A stretch of 45,459 bases of DNA from Lutibacter sp. (GTDB taxonomy: Bacteria; Bacteroidota; Bacteroidia; Flavobacteriales; Flavobacteriaceae): NCBI RefSeq assembly GCF_030692605.1, contig NZ_JAUYUD010000119.1:1-45459 (forward strand), read 5' to 3'. The notes below the pieces were generated by a model, which was not told the origin of the DNA, did not search any database, and was given only the letters and a program-made list of their open reading frames with translations. A program made the position numbers and the translations under genes. Positions 17,156 through 25,457 of the stretch are shown here, piece by piece (within the stretch, counting starts at the first letter, position 1; each line of letters opens with the position of its first letter).

Positions 17156-17842
17156 ATGACGTTTATAAAAAACATAGTAAATCTCTTTTTCCCAGAGGTT
17201 TGCGTTGGCTGCAACAGCCATTTAATTGCTGAAGATTTAATTTTATGCTTAAATTGTAGACACGATTTGCCTTTAACAAAGTTTAGCTTTGAACCTAATA
17301 ATAAGGTAGAAAAAATATTCTATGGAAGAGTTCCTATACAAAATGCTACAGCATTACTTTATTTTTCGAAAAAAGGAATTGTACAAGAAATGATGCATAA
17401 CCTAAAATATCGAAATCAACAAAAAATTGGAGCATTATTAGGAAATTTATTGGGTGAAGAAATGGTTTTATCTAAAAGATTTTCGAATATTGATTTTATT
17501 ATTCCGGTTCCACTTCATCAAAAAAAATTAAAAAAAAGAGGTTATAACCAAGTAACATCTTTCGGTCAAAGTGTTGCTAATCAATTTGAAATTCCATTTA
17601 AAGAAGATATTTTATATAAAATTTCAAACACCAAAACACAAACTAACAAACTACGTTTAGATCGCTGGATAAATGCAGAAGAATTGTTTATTGTTAAACA
17701 GCCAAAAGAACTTGAAAACAAACATATTTTAATAGTAGATGATATTGTTACAACTGGCGCAACACTAGAAGCGTGTGCAAAGGCTTTTGAAAAAATTAAC
17801 AACTTGCAAATAAGTATTGCTTGCATTTCATATACGCAATAA
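17156..17842 (+). CDS. comF: ComF-family phosphoribosyltransferase-like protein
   Basis: A 228-residue ComF-like protein, linked in other bacteria to DNA uptake and handling of incoming single strands. The N-terminus carries a four-Cys zinc site (C16, C19, C31, C34 in CVGC...CLNC). A type I phosphoribosyltransferase domain follows, with FIIPVPLHQKKLKKRGYNQ, the ComF-specific K-RGYNQ signature, and the PRPP loop ILIVDDIVTTGAT near the C-terminus. All expected blocks are present and the length is normal. Other competence genes are not visible in the window, so a role in transformation is from family knowledge only. Confidence 0.92.
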   Translation: MTFIKNIVNLFFPEVCVGCNSHLIAEDLILCLNCRHDLPLTKFSFEPNNKVEKIFYGRVPIQNATALLYFSKKGIVQEMMHNLKYRNQQKIGALLGNLLGEEMVLSKRFSNIDFIIPVPLHQKKLKKRGYNQVTSFGQSVANQFEIPFKEDILYKISNTKTQTNKLRLDRWINAEELFIVKQPKELENKHILIVDDIVTTGATLEACAKAFEKINNLQISIACISYTQ

Positions 17843-17913
17843 GCCATTGAAGCATCAATTAAAAATGATTATTTGATAAAATAATTGTTATTTTGTATTT
17901 TAAAATTCAATTT

Positions 17914-19515
17914 ATGCAGAATTCAGTCTTTAGGTTGTTGATTTTTTTAATGACCTTAACTTTTTTCTTTAACTGTGCCCGCAGAGGAACTCCTACTGGT
18001 GGAGATAAAGACACTATTCCTCCAGTTTTAATTAAAGCAATTCCTTCGGTAGAAACAATTAATTTTAAGGACGATAAAATTAAAATATTTTTTGACGAGT
18101 ATATAAAATTGAAAGATGTAAAACAGCAACTTGTAATCTCACCTCCACCTAAAAATCCACCAATTATAGGTCCAATGGGAACGGCTAGTAAGTATGTTTC
18201 AATTAAAATACTGGATACTTTAAAACCGAATACTACATACCTTTATAGTTTTGGCAAGAGCATTGTTGATAATAATGAAGAAAATGTACTGCCTAACTTT
18301 AAATATGTATTTTCTACAGGTACTTACATAGATTCATTAAAACTAGCTGGAGAAATTTCAGAACTGAAGGTTACAAAACCAGTTAAAAATATTGATATTT
18401 TATTGTACGAGTATAACACAACCTACACAGATTCAATTATTTTTAAAGAAAAACCCAATTACGTTGCAAATACAATAGATAGCACTCTTTTTGAGTTCAC
18501 TAATTTAAAAGCGGGTAAATACTTAATGATTGCTTTAAAAGATGCCAATTTTAATAAAATCTACAATCCTGAAATAGATAAAATTGGTTTTGTTTTAGAT
18601 ACCATAATTATCCCAACCGAAAAAAAATATAATTTTCCTCTTTTTAAAGAAATTCCAAAATTAAAATTTATAAGTCCTAAAGAAGTAAATAAAGGTCATT
18701 TATTCTTCGGTTTTGAAGGAAAAGCAACAGATGTTTCTATAAAATTATTAACAGAAACAACTCCCGATTTTAAATCGGTTGTTAATATCGAAGAAGGAAA
18801 AGACACCCTTAACTATTGGTTTACACCTTTTGAGGTAGACTCATTAAATTTTTCAGTTTCATCAGGAAATTACCAAGAAAATTTTACAGTAAAATTACGA
18901 AGCACAAAATTAGACACCCTGAATATTAAAAATACGACTGGAGGGATTCTACATTTAAATGATACGTTAACCATTAAAAGTGTTACACCCATTCTAACTT
19001 TAGATCCATCACTATTTCAATTAATTGAAAAGGACAGTATTTCTGTTCCATTCAAAGCTATTTTGGCTCCAACAAAAAACAAAATAAGTATAGATTTTGA
19101 GAAGAAACACAATACTGATTATATTTTGAAGTTATTACCTAAAGCAGTTTTAGATATTTTTGAAAATTCGAACGATAGCATTCAATATAAAATTAAAACA
19201 AAAAATCCCGAGGACTATGGTATTATTAGTATTGCTATAGAAAGCTCAAAAAAAAATGCTTTTATTGTTGAATTATTAACTGATAAAAATGTTGTGGTTC
19301 GAAAAGAGGCTGTAAAGGAACCTAAAATTATAAGTTTTCAATTTTTAGATTCCGGTAACTACTTGGTTCGGGTAACTATAGATGATAATGGAAATGGAAT
19401 TTGGGATACTGGTAATTTTTTGGAAAAACGACAACCAGAAACTATAAAATATTTTGATAAAACAATTGAGTTGCGTGCTAATTGGGATATTAATGAAGTT
19501 TTTAACCTCGATTAA
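17914..19515 (+). CDS. Ig-like-domain lipoprotein (SbsA/Big_5 type)
   Basis: A 533-residue secreted lipoprotein from the ATG at 17914; the signal ends in TFFFNC with lipid-acceptor Cys21. The mature start RRGTPTGGDKDTIPPVL is a pattern common to Bacteroidetes Ig-like lipoproteins. Residues about 35-125 form an SbsA-type Ig fold with FFDEYIKLKD and LKPNTTYLYSFGKSIVD. Later repeats resemble carboxypeptidase-regulatory or Ig modules (TNLKAGKYLMIALKDANFN, and a C-terminal D-NGNGIWDTG segment). The open frame extends 7 codons upstream, but the later ATG gives a clean signal peptide. Function is unknown; a surface or periplasmic structural role is likely. It follows comF by 71 bases. Confidence 0.8.
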   Translation: MQNSVFRLLIFLMTLTFFFNCARRGTPTGGDKDTIPPVLIKAIPSVETINFKDDKIKIFFDEYIKLKDVKQQLVISPPPKNPPIIGPMGTASKYVSIKILDTLKPNTTYLYSFGKSIVDNNEENVLPNFKYVFSTGTYIDSLKLAGEISELKVTKPVKNIDILLYEYNTTYTDSIIFKEKPNYVANTIDSTLFEFTNLKAGKYLMIALKDANFNKIYNPEIDKIGFVLDTIIIPTEKKYNFPLFKEIPKLKFISPKEVNKGHLFFGFEGKATDVSIKLLTETTPDFKSVVNIEEGKDTLNYWFTPFEVDSLNFSVSSGNYQENFTVKLRSTKLDTLNIKNTTGGILHLNDTLTIKSVTPILTLDPSLFQLIEKDSISVPFKAILAPTKNKISIDFEKKHNTDYILKLLPKAVLDIFENSNDSIQYKIKTKNPEDYGIISIAIESSKKNAFIVELLTDKNVVVRKEAVKEPKIISFQFLDSGNYLVRVTIDDNGNGIWDTGNFLEKRQPETIKYFDKTIELRANWDINEVFNLD

Positions 19516-19527
19516 AAATATATGTTT

Positions 19528-19558
19528 TTGTTAAGTGCTATTTTTTTTAATACTTTTG
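19528..19558 (+). promoter_or_regulatory. Promoter of the 265-residue envelope protein
   Basis: TTTTTG ending at 19530, a 20-base spacer and TACTTTTG (19551-19558) form a full Bacteroidetes promoter. The expected transcript starts about 17 bases before the TTG start codon at 19581. Confidence 0.75.
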
Positions 19559-19580
19559 ATAATACCTAAAACATCCTCTT

Positions 19581-20378
19581 TTGAATATTTTTATAAAAAT
19601 AGCAACCTCAATTTTAATTTTAATTTTCACATCAGACCTTGTCGCACAAGATGAAACCAGTCATGAAGTAGGTTTCATTTCTGGTTCTGCTTCGTTTACT
19701 ACAGATTATGGACAACGAGACCATTTTATGAGTAATGTGGGTGGAAATGTTGGTATTGGTGTAGGTGTTATTTATTATTTGAATTTTACAGATTATAGAT
19801 ACCGTTGGAATCAAAGAACAGGATATTTCGCAGAACATTTTAGAATTAGAGCCGAATTATCTTATATGGCTGCTGAATTAGATCATTTTGGTAAATGGGT
19901 AGAAAAAGAAAGTGTATTAGCAGATAAATTAAAAGCACATCACGGAAAAACATATTTGGTAAATTTAGGAGCTCAATTAGAATTTCATATAGTAGATATT
20001 GTTGATTTTGGATCTAGAAGAATCCCTGATTTGCAGTGGTCTCCTTATATAAGTGCAGGTGCTATGGTTGATTTTTATAATCCATCAATAAGTTCTGATG
20101 CAGGAGATTGGAGAGACCCCGGTGTTTTATATCCAAAATGGGATATTAACCAAGTTGCAAATTCAGCTCGAGATACAGCAGGTATTACCATGTCAGCCAC
20201 ACTAGGTATTGGAACCAGGTATAAAGTTGGTGAATATGCCGATTTATTAATTGAGTCGCGCTGGCAGTATTTCTTTTCCAACTATGTAGATGGCCTAAAT
20301 TCAAGACCCGATCCAGCAAATAAATTCAACGATTGGTTGCTGTGGGTTCACGTTGGATATGTGTATTACCTAAATTAA
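19581..20378 (+). CDS. Conserved secreted/outer-membrane barrel-like protein (THC0290_0291-like)
   Basis: A 265-residue protein beginning at TTG (no in-frame ATG upstream after the stop at 19560). A signal peptide ends at LVAQ, about residue 23. The mature part has short aromatic strands such as VGFISGSASFTTDYG, IGVGVIYYLNF, ISAGAMVDFY and MSATLGIGTRY, ending in WVHVGYVYYLN, in line with a beta-barrel or beta-sandwich. It resembles a flavobacterial family I recall as THC0290_0291, sometimes mislabelled glutamate dehydrogenase; this match is from memory. It converges with the cystathionine synthase gene and overlaps it by 9 bases. Confidence 0.7.
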   Translation: MNIFIKIATSILILIFTSDLVAQDETSHEVGFISGSASFTTDYGQRDHFMSNVGGNVGIGVGVIYYLNFTDYRYRWNQRTGYFAEHFRIRAELSYMAAELDHFGKWVEKESVLADKLKAHHGKTYLVNLGAQLEFHIVDIVDFGSRRIPDLQWSPYISAGAMVDFYNPSISSDAGDWRDPGVLYPKWDINQVANSARDTAGITMSATLGIGTRYKVGEYADLLIESRWQYFFSNYVDGLNSRPDPANKFNDWLLWVHVGYVYYLN

Positions 20379-21515
20379 TTTTAGAGCATTTTCCAAATCC
20401 TCAATTAAATCGTTTATATCTTCAATTCCTACACTTAATCTAATTAAAGAATCAACAACCCCAGTTTTTTCACGTTCAACTTTTGGTATTGATGCATGTG
20501 TCATACTAGCTGGATGCCCCGATAAAGATTCTACTCCACCCAAGGATTCTGCCAATGTGAATATTTTTAAATTTTCAACTATTTTAAATGCATCTTCAAT
20601 TTTGTTCCCTTTGGTAACAAAAGAAACCATGCCACCAAAATCTTTCATTTGTTTTTTGGCAATCTCATGATTTGGATGAGATTCAAACCCGGGCCAATAT
20701 ACAAGTGCTATTTTAGGGTGCTTTGCCAAATATTCAGCCACTGCTTTTCCGTTTTCGCAGTGTCGTTGCATACGTACGTGCAATGTTTTTATTCCCCTTA
20801 ACACTAAAAAACTATCCATTGGCCCACAAACTGCACCACAGGCATTTTGAATAAAATACAATTTATCAGCTAATTCCTTATCATTTACTATTAAAGCTCC
20901 CATTACAACATCTGAATGACCTCCAAGGTATTTTGTAGCAGAATGCATCACAATATCGGCTCCTAAATCAAGTGGTGTTTGTAAATATGGTGTTGCAAAT
21001 GTATTATCTATCGCCAATAATAGTTTATGCTTTTTGGCAACTTTAGAAACGGCTTCAATATCAATAATATTCATCATTGGGTTTGTTGGAGTTTCAACCC
21101 AAATTAATTTTGTTTTTTCGGTTACAAACTGTTCAATTCTCTCAGCATTTTCCATTCCAACAAAATGAAATTTAATCCCAAAATTTTCAAACACTTTAGT
21201 AAATATTCGGTAAGAGCCTCCATATAAATCGTTGGTAGAAATAACCTCATCTCCCGGGCTTAATAGTTTTATAACACAGTCAATGGCAGCTAATCCTGAA
21301 CCAAATGCCAATCCAAATTTTCCGTTTTCTATACTTGCAAATGAATTTTCTAAAGCTGTTCTGGTCGGATTTGCAGTTCTAGAATATTCATACCCTTTAT
21401 GATCACCAGGTGAAGTCTGAGCGTATGTTGAAGTTTGGTATATGGGAGGCATAACCGCACCAGTAGAAGGATCGTGCTTTTGATTTCCGTGGATTGTTTT
21501 TGTATTAAATTTCAT
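20370..21515 (-). CDS. metB: Cystathionine gamma-synthase-type PLP enzyme
   Basis: A 381-residue Cys/Met-metabolism PLP enzyme. The PLP lysine is K195 in MHSATKYLGGH, the cofactor ring stacks in NDLYGGSYR, phosphate binding is at AFGSGLAAI, and the substrate-side motif YEYSRTANPTR is intact. The C-terminus has ESLGGVESL and RLSVGIED. The family covers cystathionine gamma-synthase, O-acylhomoserine sulfhydrylase and cystathionine gamma-lyase, all of similar length. The GVESL block does not decide between synthase and lyase, so metB is the likeliest of several labels. No other methionine gene is nearby and no SAM riboswitch is seen upstream. Confidence 0.88.
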   Translation of the reverse strand: MKFNTKTIHGNQKHDPSTGAVMPPIYQTSTYAQTSPGDHKGYEYSRTANPTRTALENSFASIENGKFGLAFGSGLAAIDCVIKLLSPGDEVISTNDLYGGSYRIFTKVFENFGIKFHFVGMENAERIEQFVTEKTKLIWVETPTNPMMNIIDIEAVSKVAKKHKLLLAIDNTFATPYLQTPLDLGADIVMHSATKYLGGHSDVVMGALIVNDKELADKLYFIQNACGAVCGPMDSFLVLRGIKTLHVRMQRHCENGKAVAEYLAKHPKIALVYWPGFESHPNHEIAKKQMKDFGGMVSFVTKGNKIEDAFKIVENLKIFTLAESLGGVESLSGHPASMTHASIPKVEREKTGVVDSLIRLSVGIEDINDLIEDLENALKLI

Positions 21516-21544
21516 AAATTATATTATTTACTGTAACTCGGTAG

Positions 21545-21552
21545 CAAAAATA
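21545..21552 (-). promoter_or_regulatory. -7 box (TATTTTTG) for the cystathionine synthase gene
   Basis: TAnnTTTG on the minus strand about 30 bases before the ATG at 21515; no clear -33 element. Confidence 0.4.
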
Positions 21553-21584
21553 CGTTTTCTTTTTTAATGAAGAATTTAAAAAAA

Positions 21585-22040
21585 TTAAACAAATTTTACC
21601 AATTGTAAAATAATTCCTAGATGAATTCCTTCATGATAATTATTAAAAGAAATCCCTTCTTCAATCGAGTTTAGGGTAATATTTACGCTCGTGGTATACT
21701 TATTATATTCTTTAAAAATACCCTCAACATAGTCGATTTCCAATTTATCTGGTAAGTTTAAGAATAATTCTTTAATGGTATTAAACTCATCTATAGAAAT
21801 AGTTTTATTTGGAGCGGTTCCTTTCTGATATTTTTGTATCATTTCATCTGAAATAAGACAAGGCAAACCCGATAATTTATAACATAATAGTTGTTGAGTA
21901 ACCATTAAATGAGCTATATTCCAAGCAATATTATTTTTAAACCCTGTAGGAATATTATTTAATTGTTCTATTGAAAAATTTTCAATTAATTTTGAAATTA
22001 ATTTTCGAGATTGCTTTAACGTAATAAACTGATGTTGCAT
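21585..22040 (-). CDS. DinB-family (DfsB-like) four-helix protein
   Basis: A 151-residue DinB-superfamily protein, a four-helix bundle with a metal site. Candidate histidine ligands sit in NIAHLMVTQQ (about residue 43) and in the late pair NYHEGIHLG (about 136 and 140), the spacing typical of the family. Proteins of this fold include bacillithiol- or mycothiol-dependent transferases and damage-induced proteins. The specific activity is unknown here. It lies upstream of the metB-like gene on the same strand but is separated by 69 bases that contain a promoter box. Confidence 0.82.
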   Translation of the reverse strand: MQHQFITLKQSRKLISKLIENFSIEQLNNIPTGFKNNIAWNIAHLMVTQQLLCYKLSGLPCLISDEMIQKYQKGTAPNKTISIDEFNTIKELFLNLPDKLEIDYVEGIFKEYNKYTTSVNITLNSIEEGISFNNYHEGIHLGIILQLVKFV

Positions 22041-22106
22041 TAAAATATTTTTTAAAATTTAGAAATCAAATTTAGACTAAAAATATTCCATTCTTATAAA
22101 ACAACT

Positions 22107-22442
22107 ATGAAAAAAATATACTACCTAAAAACTTGTGATACGTGTAGACGCATCTTAAAAGAAATGGACAAAACTGATTTTGTGCTTCAAGAAATTAAGT
22201 CAAACCCAATTACTGTAAAGCAATTAGAAGAACTTGCTCAACTAACCAATAATTATGAAGTTTTATTTAGCAAACGTTCCAAAAAATACACACAAATGGA
22301 CTTAAAAAGTCAGATTTTAACAGAAAGAGACTACAAACAACTAATTTTAGAAGAATATACGTTTTTAAAGCGTCCTATAATTGTGAATGAAAACACTATT
22401 TTAGTTGGAAATACTTTAAAAAATGTAACCTTTATTGAATAG
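22107..22442 (+). CDS. ArsC/Spx-family thioredoxin-fold protein
   Basis: A 111-residue protein with the arsenate reductase/Spx thioredoxin fold. The redox motif is C10-D-T-C13 near the N-terminus (LKTCDTCRR), as in Spx and YffB, and FLKRPIIV is the family's cis-Pro segment, followed by an N-terminal-type strand ILVGN. Classical ArsC has Cys-x5-Arg chemistry that is not clearly present. A glutathione- or thiol-dependent reductase, or a stress regulator, is therefore as likely as arsenate reduction. It stands alone and no ars gene is near. It shares a bidirectional terminator with the DUF4252 gene. Confidence 0.8.
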   Translation: MKKIYYLKTCDTCRRILKEMDKTDFVLQEIKSNPITVKQLEELAQLTNNYEVLFSKRSKKYTQMDLKSQILTERDYKQLILEEYTFLKRPIIVNENTILVGNTLKNVTFIE

Positions 22443-22600
22443 TTCCTATTTCAATTCCTCATTATTTCTGGTAAAAACATTGTTTCAAATTAATGTAAAT
22501 ATGAATCTTTTTTTATTCAAAAAATATCGTTTTGAATAAACTTTGGTATCACTTATACTTTTTTAAAAAAGTAACAAGAAGATCTAAAAAAATTAAAATA

Positions 22601-22639
22601 AAAAAGCGGTTTGAAATATGTATTTCAAACCGTTTTTTT
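22601..22639. terminator. Bidirectional intrinsic terminator
   Basis: CGGTTTGAAATA (22607-22618) and its exact complement (22621-22632) with A-run before and seven T after. It lies between the convergent ArsC-like and DUF4252 genes. The rest of the gap (22443-22600) shows nothing coding that I can support. Confidence 0.85.
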
Positions 22640-22654
22640 CTCATTATTATAAAT

Positions 22655-23128
22655 TCAATTACTCGTAATTTTAATATTCGATTTCTTTACGATTTTATTA
22701 AAATCACTTTCAGAAATATTTGTTTTTAAGCCTAAAACAACAAATTCGTTATCACTTTTTACTTTTAGTAAAATTTCTTTAATTCTATCCTTACTTTCTA
22801 AAAAATACAATTGAACTTTATCTCCATTTTGACTTATTTTAAAAATTGAAGAATAATTTTTACGCTTTACAAACCGGTCAAACTTTTTATCTAATGAAAT
22901 TGAACCTTCTGAAAACACCATCACTTTATAGTGTTTTACTTTTTTAAATATATCTTTATACTCCTCAATATCATCTTTTGGAATAAATAAATTTGCGAAA
23001 AATGCTGGAGTACTTATTGAGAATGTACAATCTTCTTTGTTTTCTGAATAAAAAGAATTAAATGAAGCCTTTGACGCACATGAACTGAGCAACAACGAGG
23101 TTACTATAATTAAAAATATGTTTTTCAT
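22655..23128 (-). CDS. DUF4252-like lipoprotein
   Basis: A 157-residue lipoprotein. The signal ends in LLLSSC with lipid-acceptor Cys17. The mature part has a mixed helix and strand pattern with SSIFKISQNGDKVQLYFLES, EILLKVKSDNEFVVLGLKTNIS and DFNKIVK, which matches the layout of DUF4252 proteins, small Bacteroidetes lipoproteins of unknown function. It is monocistronic: a terminator separates it from the upstream DUF4254 cluster and another lies after its stop. Family placement is from pattern recall and moderately sure. Confidence 0.7.
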   Translation of the reverse strand: MKNIFLIIVTSLLLSSCASKASFNSFYSENKEDCTFSISTPAFFANLFIPKDDIEEYKDIFKKVKHYKVMVFSEGSISLDKKFDRFVKRKNYSSIFKISQNGDKVQLYFLESKDRIKEILLKVKSDNEFVVLGLKTNISESDFNKIVKKSNIKITSN

Positions 23129-23169
23129 AAAAAAAGGTATTTAACCATTGACGATTAAATACCTTTTTT
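23129..23169 (-). terminator. Terminator of the four-gene DUF4254/methylase cluster
   Basis: GGTATTTAA (23136-23144), 10-base loop and TTAAATACC (23155-23163), flanked by A6 and T6 tracts. On the minus strand it follows the DUF4254 gene stop at 23186. Confidence 0.85.
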
Positions 23170-23185
23170 GTAACCTTTAAAGTGT

Positions 23186-23788
23186 TTATTTTTTTGAGTA
23201 CAACATAGGATTTGTATCCTCGTCGTTATACATTTTCATTTGTTTATATACTTTCATAACCTTTTCACCTGAAGAATAGTCACTCAATAAATCGTCAATA
23301 GCAGTAGATAAGTCAATACGTTGTTCTAAAAGTACATTTAATTTTTCTTGACATTTTGCTCTATGTTCATCAGAAGCCGATTCGCGAGTTGCTTCTTCAT
23401 TCATATGATATATTTTTAAGGCTAAAATCGACAATCGATCTATTGCCCATGCAGGAGTTTCCGAATTTAATAAAGCGCCTTGTTTTACAGTAACATCTTT
23501 AAATTTATTCAAAAAATAGCTGTCAATAAATTCAACCATATCGGTTCTATCTTGATTAGAAGCATCAATTTTTCGTTTTAAAACAATAGCTTCAATTGGG
23601 TCGATATCTGGCAAACGAATAATATCTTCATAATGCCATTGTACAGTATCAATCCAATTTTTTCTATACAACAAATGTTCAAAAGTATTTTTGTCGTAAG
23701 GATTTTCGAATGATTGGTCAACATTATCAATAATATGATATTTTGAAATTACTTGGTCAAATAGTTGGTTAAATTGTGCTGCTTTCAT
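23186..23788 (-). CDS. DUF4254 domain-containing protein
   Basis: A 200-residue all-helical protein that matches the DUF4254 pattern: FEHLLYRKNWIDTVQWHYED near residue 35, a D-P-IEAIVLKR-ID-SNQDR segment, TPAWAIDRLSILALKIYHM in the middle and a C-terminal YKQMKMYND end. Function is unknown. In Flavobacteria, as I recall, it often neighbours a family 9 glycosyltransferase, suggesting a link to lipopolysaccharide. Here the GT9 gene is 14 kb away. It is the last gene of a minus-strand run, 19 bases after the adenine methylase. Confidence 0.85.
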   Translation of the reverse strand: MKAAQFNQLFDQVISKYHIIDNVDQSFENPYDKNTFEHLLYRKNWIDTVQWHYEDIIRLPDIDPIEAIVLKRKIDASNQDRTDMVEFIDSYFLNKFKDVTVKQGALLNSETPAWAIDRLSILALKIYHMNEEATRESASDEHRAKCQEKLNVLLEQRIDLSTAIDDLLSDYSSGEKVMKVYKQMKMYNDEDTNPMLYSKK

Positions 23789-23807
23789 CTATGTATATTT
23801 ATTCGTT

Positions 23808-24809
23808 TTATGCGTATTTTTCTAGAATATGTAAATATTCAAAAGTGGACGTTGCTTTATGATTCCTGTTTTCCGTTTTATCAGCTTTAAAGCGCTGGTA
23901 TTTTTTTGTTTTTATACTGTATTTTCCATATTTTTGCATAATGGTTTTTACCTCATTTTCAGTCATTAGGCCTTCATTATTGTAGCTTAAAAAAATGTGC
24001 TTAAAGTTAGCATTTTTAATTAATTCTTCGAAAGATTTTGCAACTTCATTTTTTTTACAATAATCCGATTTATAATAATTTCTCAATCCTGTTTTTCCTT
24101 TTGGTTCAAAAGAATCATACAAGGCAATCGTATTTAATAAATGGTAATTTGCACCGTATTGCCTTGCGTTATAAGGCGGATCAAGGTATAAAATATCTCC
24201 TTCTATTTTTTTTATTAGAGTATTACTATCTTCATTATAAACAACATGTTTATTAGTTGTTGTTTCAAAATAAGCAGGCTTAATAATTAATGTTTTTTGA
24301 GCAGATTTTTTTATTTTTTTAAGATAAGCGCCATAAACAGAGGCCGTATTTGCAATTTTATCGGCACTTTCAATCAGGGAGGCTATTAAATGAAAATAAA
24401 CATCTTTTGAAATTTCATTATTATTTTTCCAATACTCAATTTGCAAACGAATGGCATCAATTTTTTTTCCATTTTCGGCAGAAAAATACATTCTGCCTTC
24501 GCTCCCATAATCACTATAATTTTGAAAAATAAATCCTTCAACACCTTCAAGTTCATTTAGTTTTTTAAAAAGCAAATCACAGTAAATTGTTTTATGATTC
24601 CCAATATAATTCCTGTTCAATACAAAACTATAAAACTCAATATCGTTGGTTATTACTTGTTTTACAAATGGTTTAAAAGATCTCCCAACAATACCAGTGC
24701 CTGCAAATAAATCGCAAAAAACAAAGTTAGACAAATCAGCATCTACCGTTTTTTTAATAGTGGTTTTAATAAAAGAAGATAATTTGTTTTTAGATCCTAT
24801 ATAATTCAC
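23808..24809 (-). CDS. D12-class DNA N6-adenine methyltransferase
   Basis: A 333-residue adenine methylase of the D12/alpha class. The SAM motif I is FCDLFAGTGIVG (31-42), preceded by the class-typical N-terminus YIGSKNKL, and the catalytic motif IV is DPPY (210-213) followed by NARQYGANYH. Order I then IV is the alpha-class order, as in Dam and M.FokI-like enzymes. It transfers a methyl group from SAM to the adenine N6 of a specific site; the site cannot be read from sequence. It starts 7 bases after a putative PD-(D/E)XK nuclease gene, which makes a type II restriction-modification pair likely. Confidence 0.9.
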   Translation of the reverse strand: MNYIGSKNKLSSFIKTTIKKTVDADLSNFVFCDLFAGTGIVGRSFKPFVKQVITNDIEFYSFVLNRNYIGNHKTIYCDLLFKKLNELEGVEGFIFQNYSDYGSEGRMYFSAENGKKIDAIRLQIEYWKNNNEISKDVYFHLIASLIESADKIANTASVYGAYLKKIKKSAQKTLIIKPAYFETTTNKHVVYNEDSNTLIKKIEGDILYLDPPYNARQYGANYHLLNTIALYDSFEPKGKTGLRNYYKSDYCKKNEVAKSFEELIKNANFKHIFLSYNNEGLMTENEVKTIMQKYGKYSIKTKKYQRFKADKTENRNHKATSTFEYLHILEKYA

Positions 24810-24816
24810 CTAATTT

Positions 24817-25452
24817 TTATTTTATTGCCCAAATTATATCTGCATAAATGTTGTTTCCATTATTTGAAAAACAGCATAATTTAGAGGGGTCAAAATTAAT
24901 CAAATAAGTGGTAATTTTCTTAAAAATCCAACTTAATTCAGCCTTTAATTTCCAATGCTCATCGTTATTTTCAGAATTATATAGAACTATAAAAAGTCGA
25001 TTATTATAATGCTCTCTTTGTTCTAAACTTTGGTTTGCATACAACCAATTTATTAGTTCTTGTTTATGCTCAATAGCATAAGGCAACGATTTTTTAAAGC
25101 CCTTTGGAAAAATAGTTGTTTTATGATCAAACGGGATGGTATTTATATAAAAATCAATAAATTTATTAAACTTATTTGGATGTATTGTTACTCCATTATG
25201 TTCACTAAAATAAGTTTCAATCCCTTTTGCTGACCAAAAATTATACCATCTGTTTAAGGAATAATTTCTTAAAATATCAAATTTTGGGTGTTTACTAAAT
25301 TGTAAATTAATTATATTTAAAACATCGCTTAATTCAGGTGTTTTATAAATAAAATTAGTTAATGAATCTAATTTATTTTGCTGCTTAACTCCCCAATTAT
25401 AGGGTATTGAATGTCTATTTTTAAGTTCATTTTCTAGCAACAAATAATCCAT
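24817..25452 (-). CDS. Putative PD-(D/E)XK restriction endonuclease
   Basis: A 211-residue protein with no named family that I recognise. Its centre fits the PD-(D/E)XK nuclease core: a helix with Glu79 (FWSAKGIETYF), a strand with Asp100 (KFIDFYI) and a strand with D109-H110-K111 (IPFDHKTTIFPKGF). The order E...D...DxK and the about 9-residue gap between the two strands are as expected. The C-terminal part has RLFIVLYNSEN and WKLKAEL strands and helices. It sits 7 bases before the adenine methylase in the same direction. A type II restriction enzyme is the simplest reading; a DNA-repair nuclease or a non-nuclease partner remains possible. Confidence 0.5.
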   Translation of the reverse strand: MDYLLLENELKNRHSIPYNWGVKQQNKLDSLTNFIYKTPELSDVLNIINLQFSKHPKFDILRNYSLNRWYNFWSAKGIETYFSEHNGVTIHPNKFNKFIDFYINTIPFDHKTTIFPKGFKKSLPYAIEHKQELINWLYANQSLEQREHYNNRLFIVLYNSENNDEHWKLKAELSWIFKKITTYLINFDPSKLCCFSNNGNNIYADIIWAIK

Positions 25453-25457
25453 ATATT

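Noticed and set aside
22532-22729. A 65-residue plus-strand frame next to the ArsC-like gene
   Set aside because: It runs through the bidirectional terminator and into the DUF4252 gene on the other strand; composition is chance-like.
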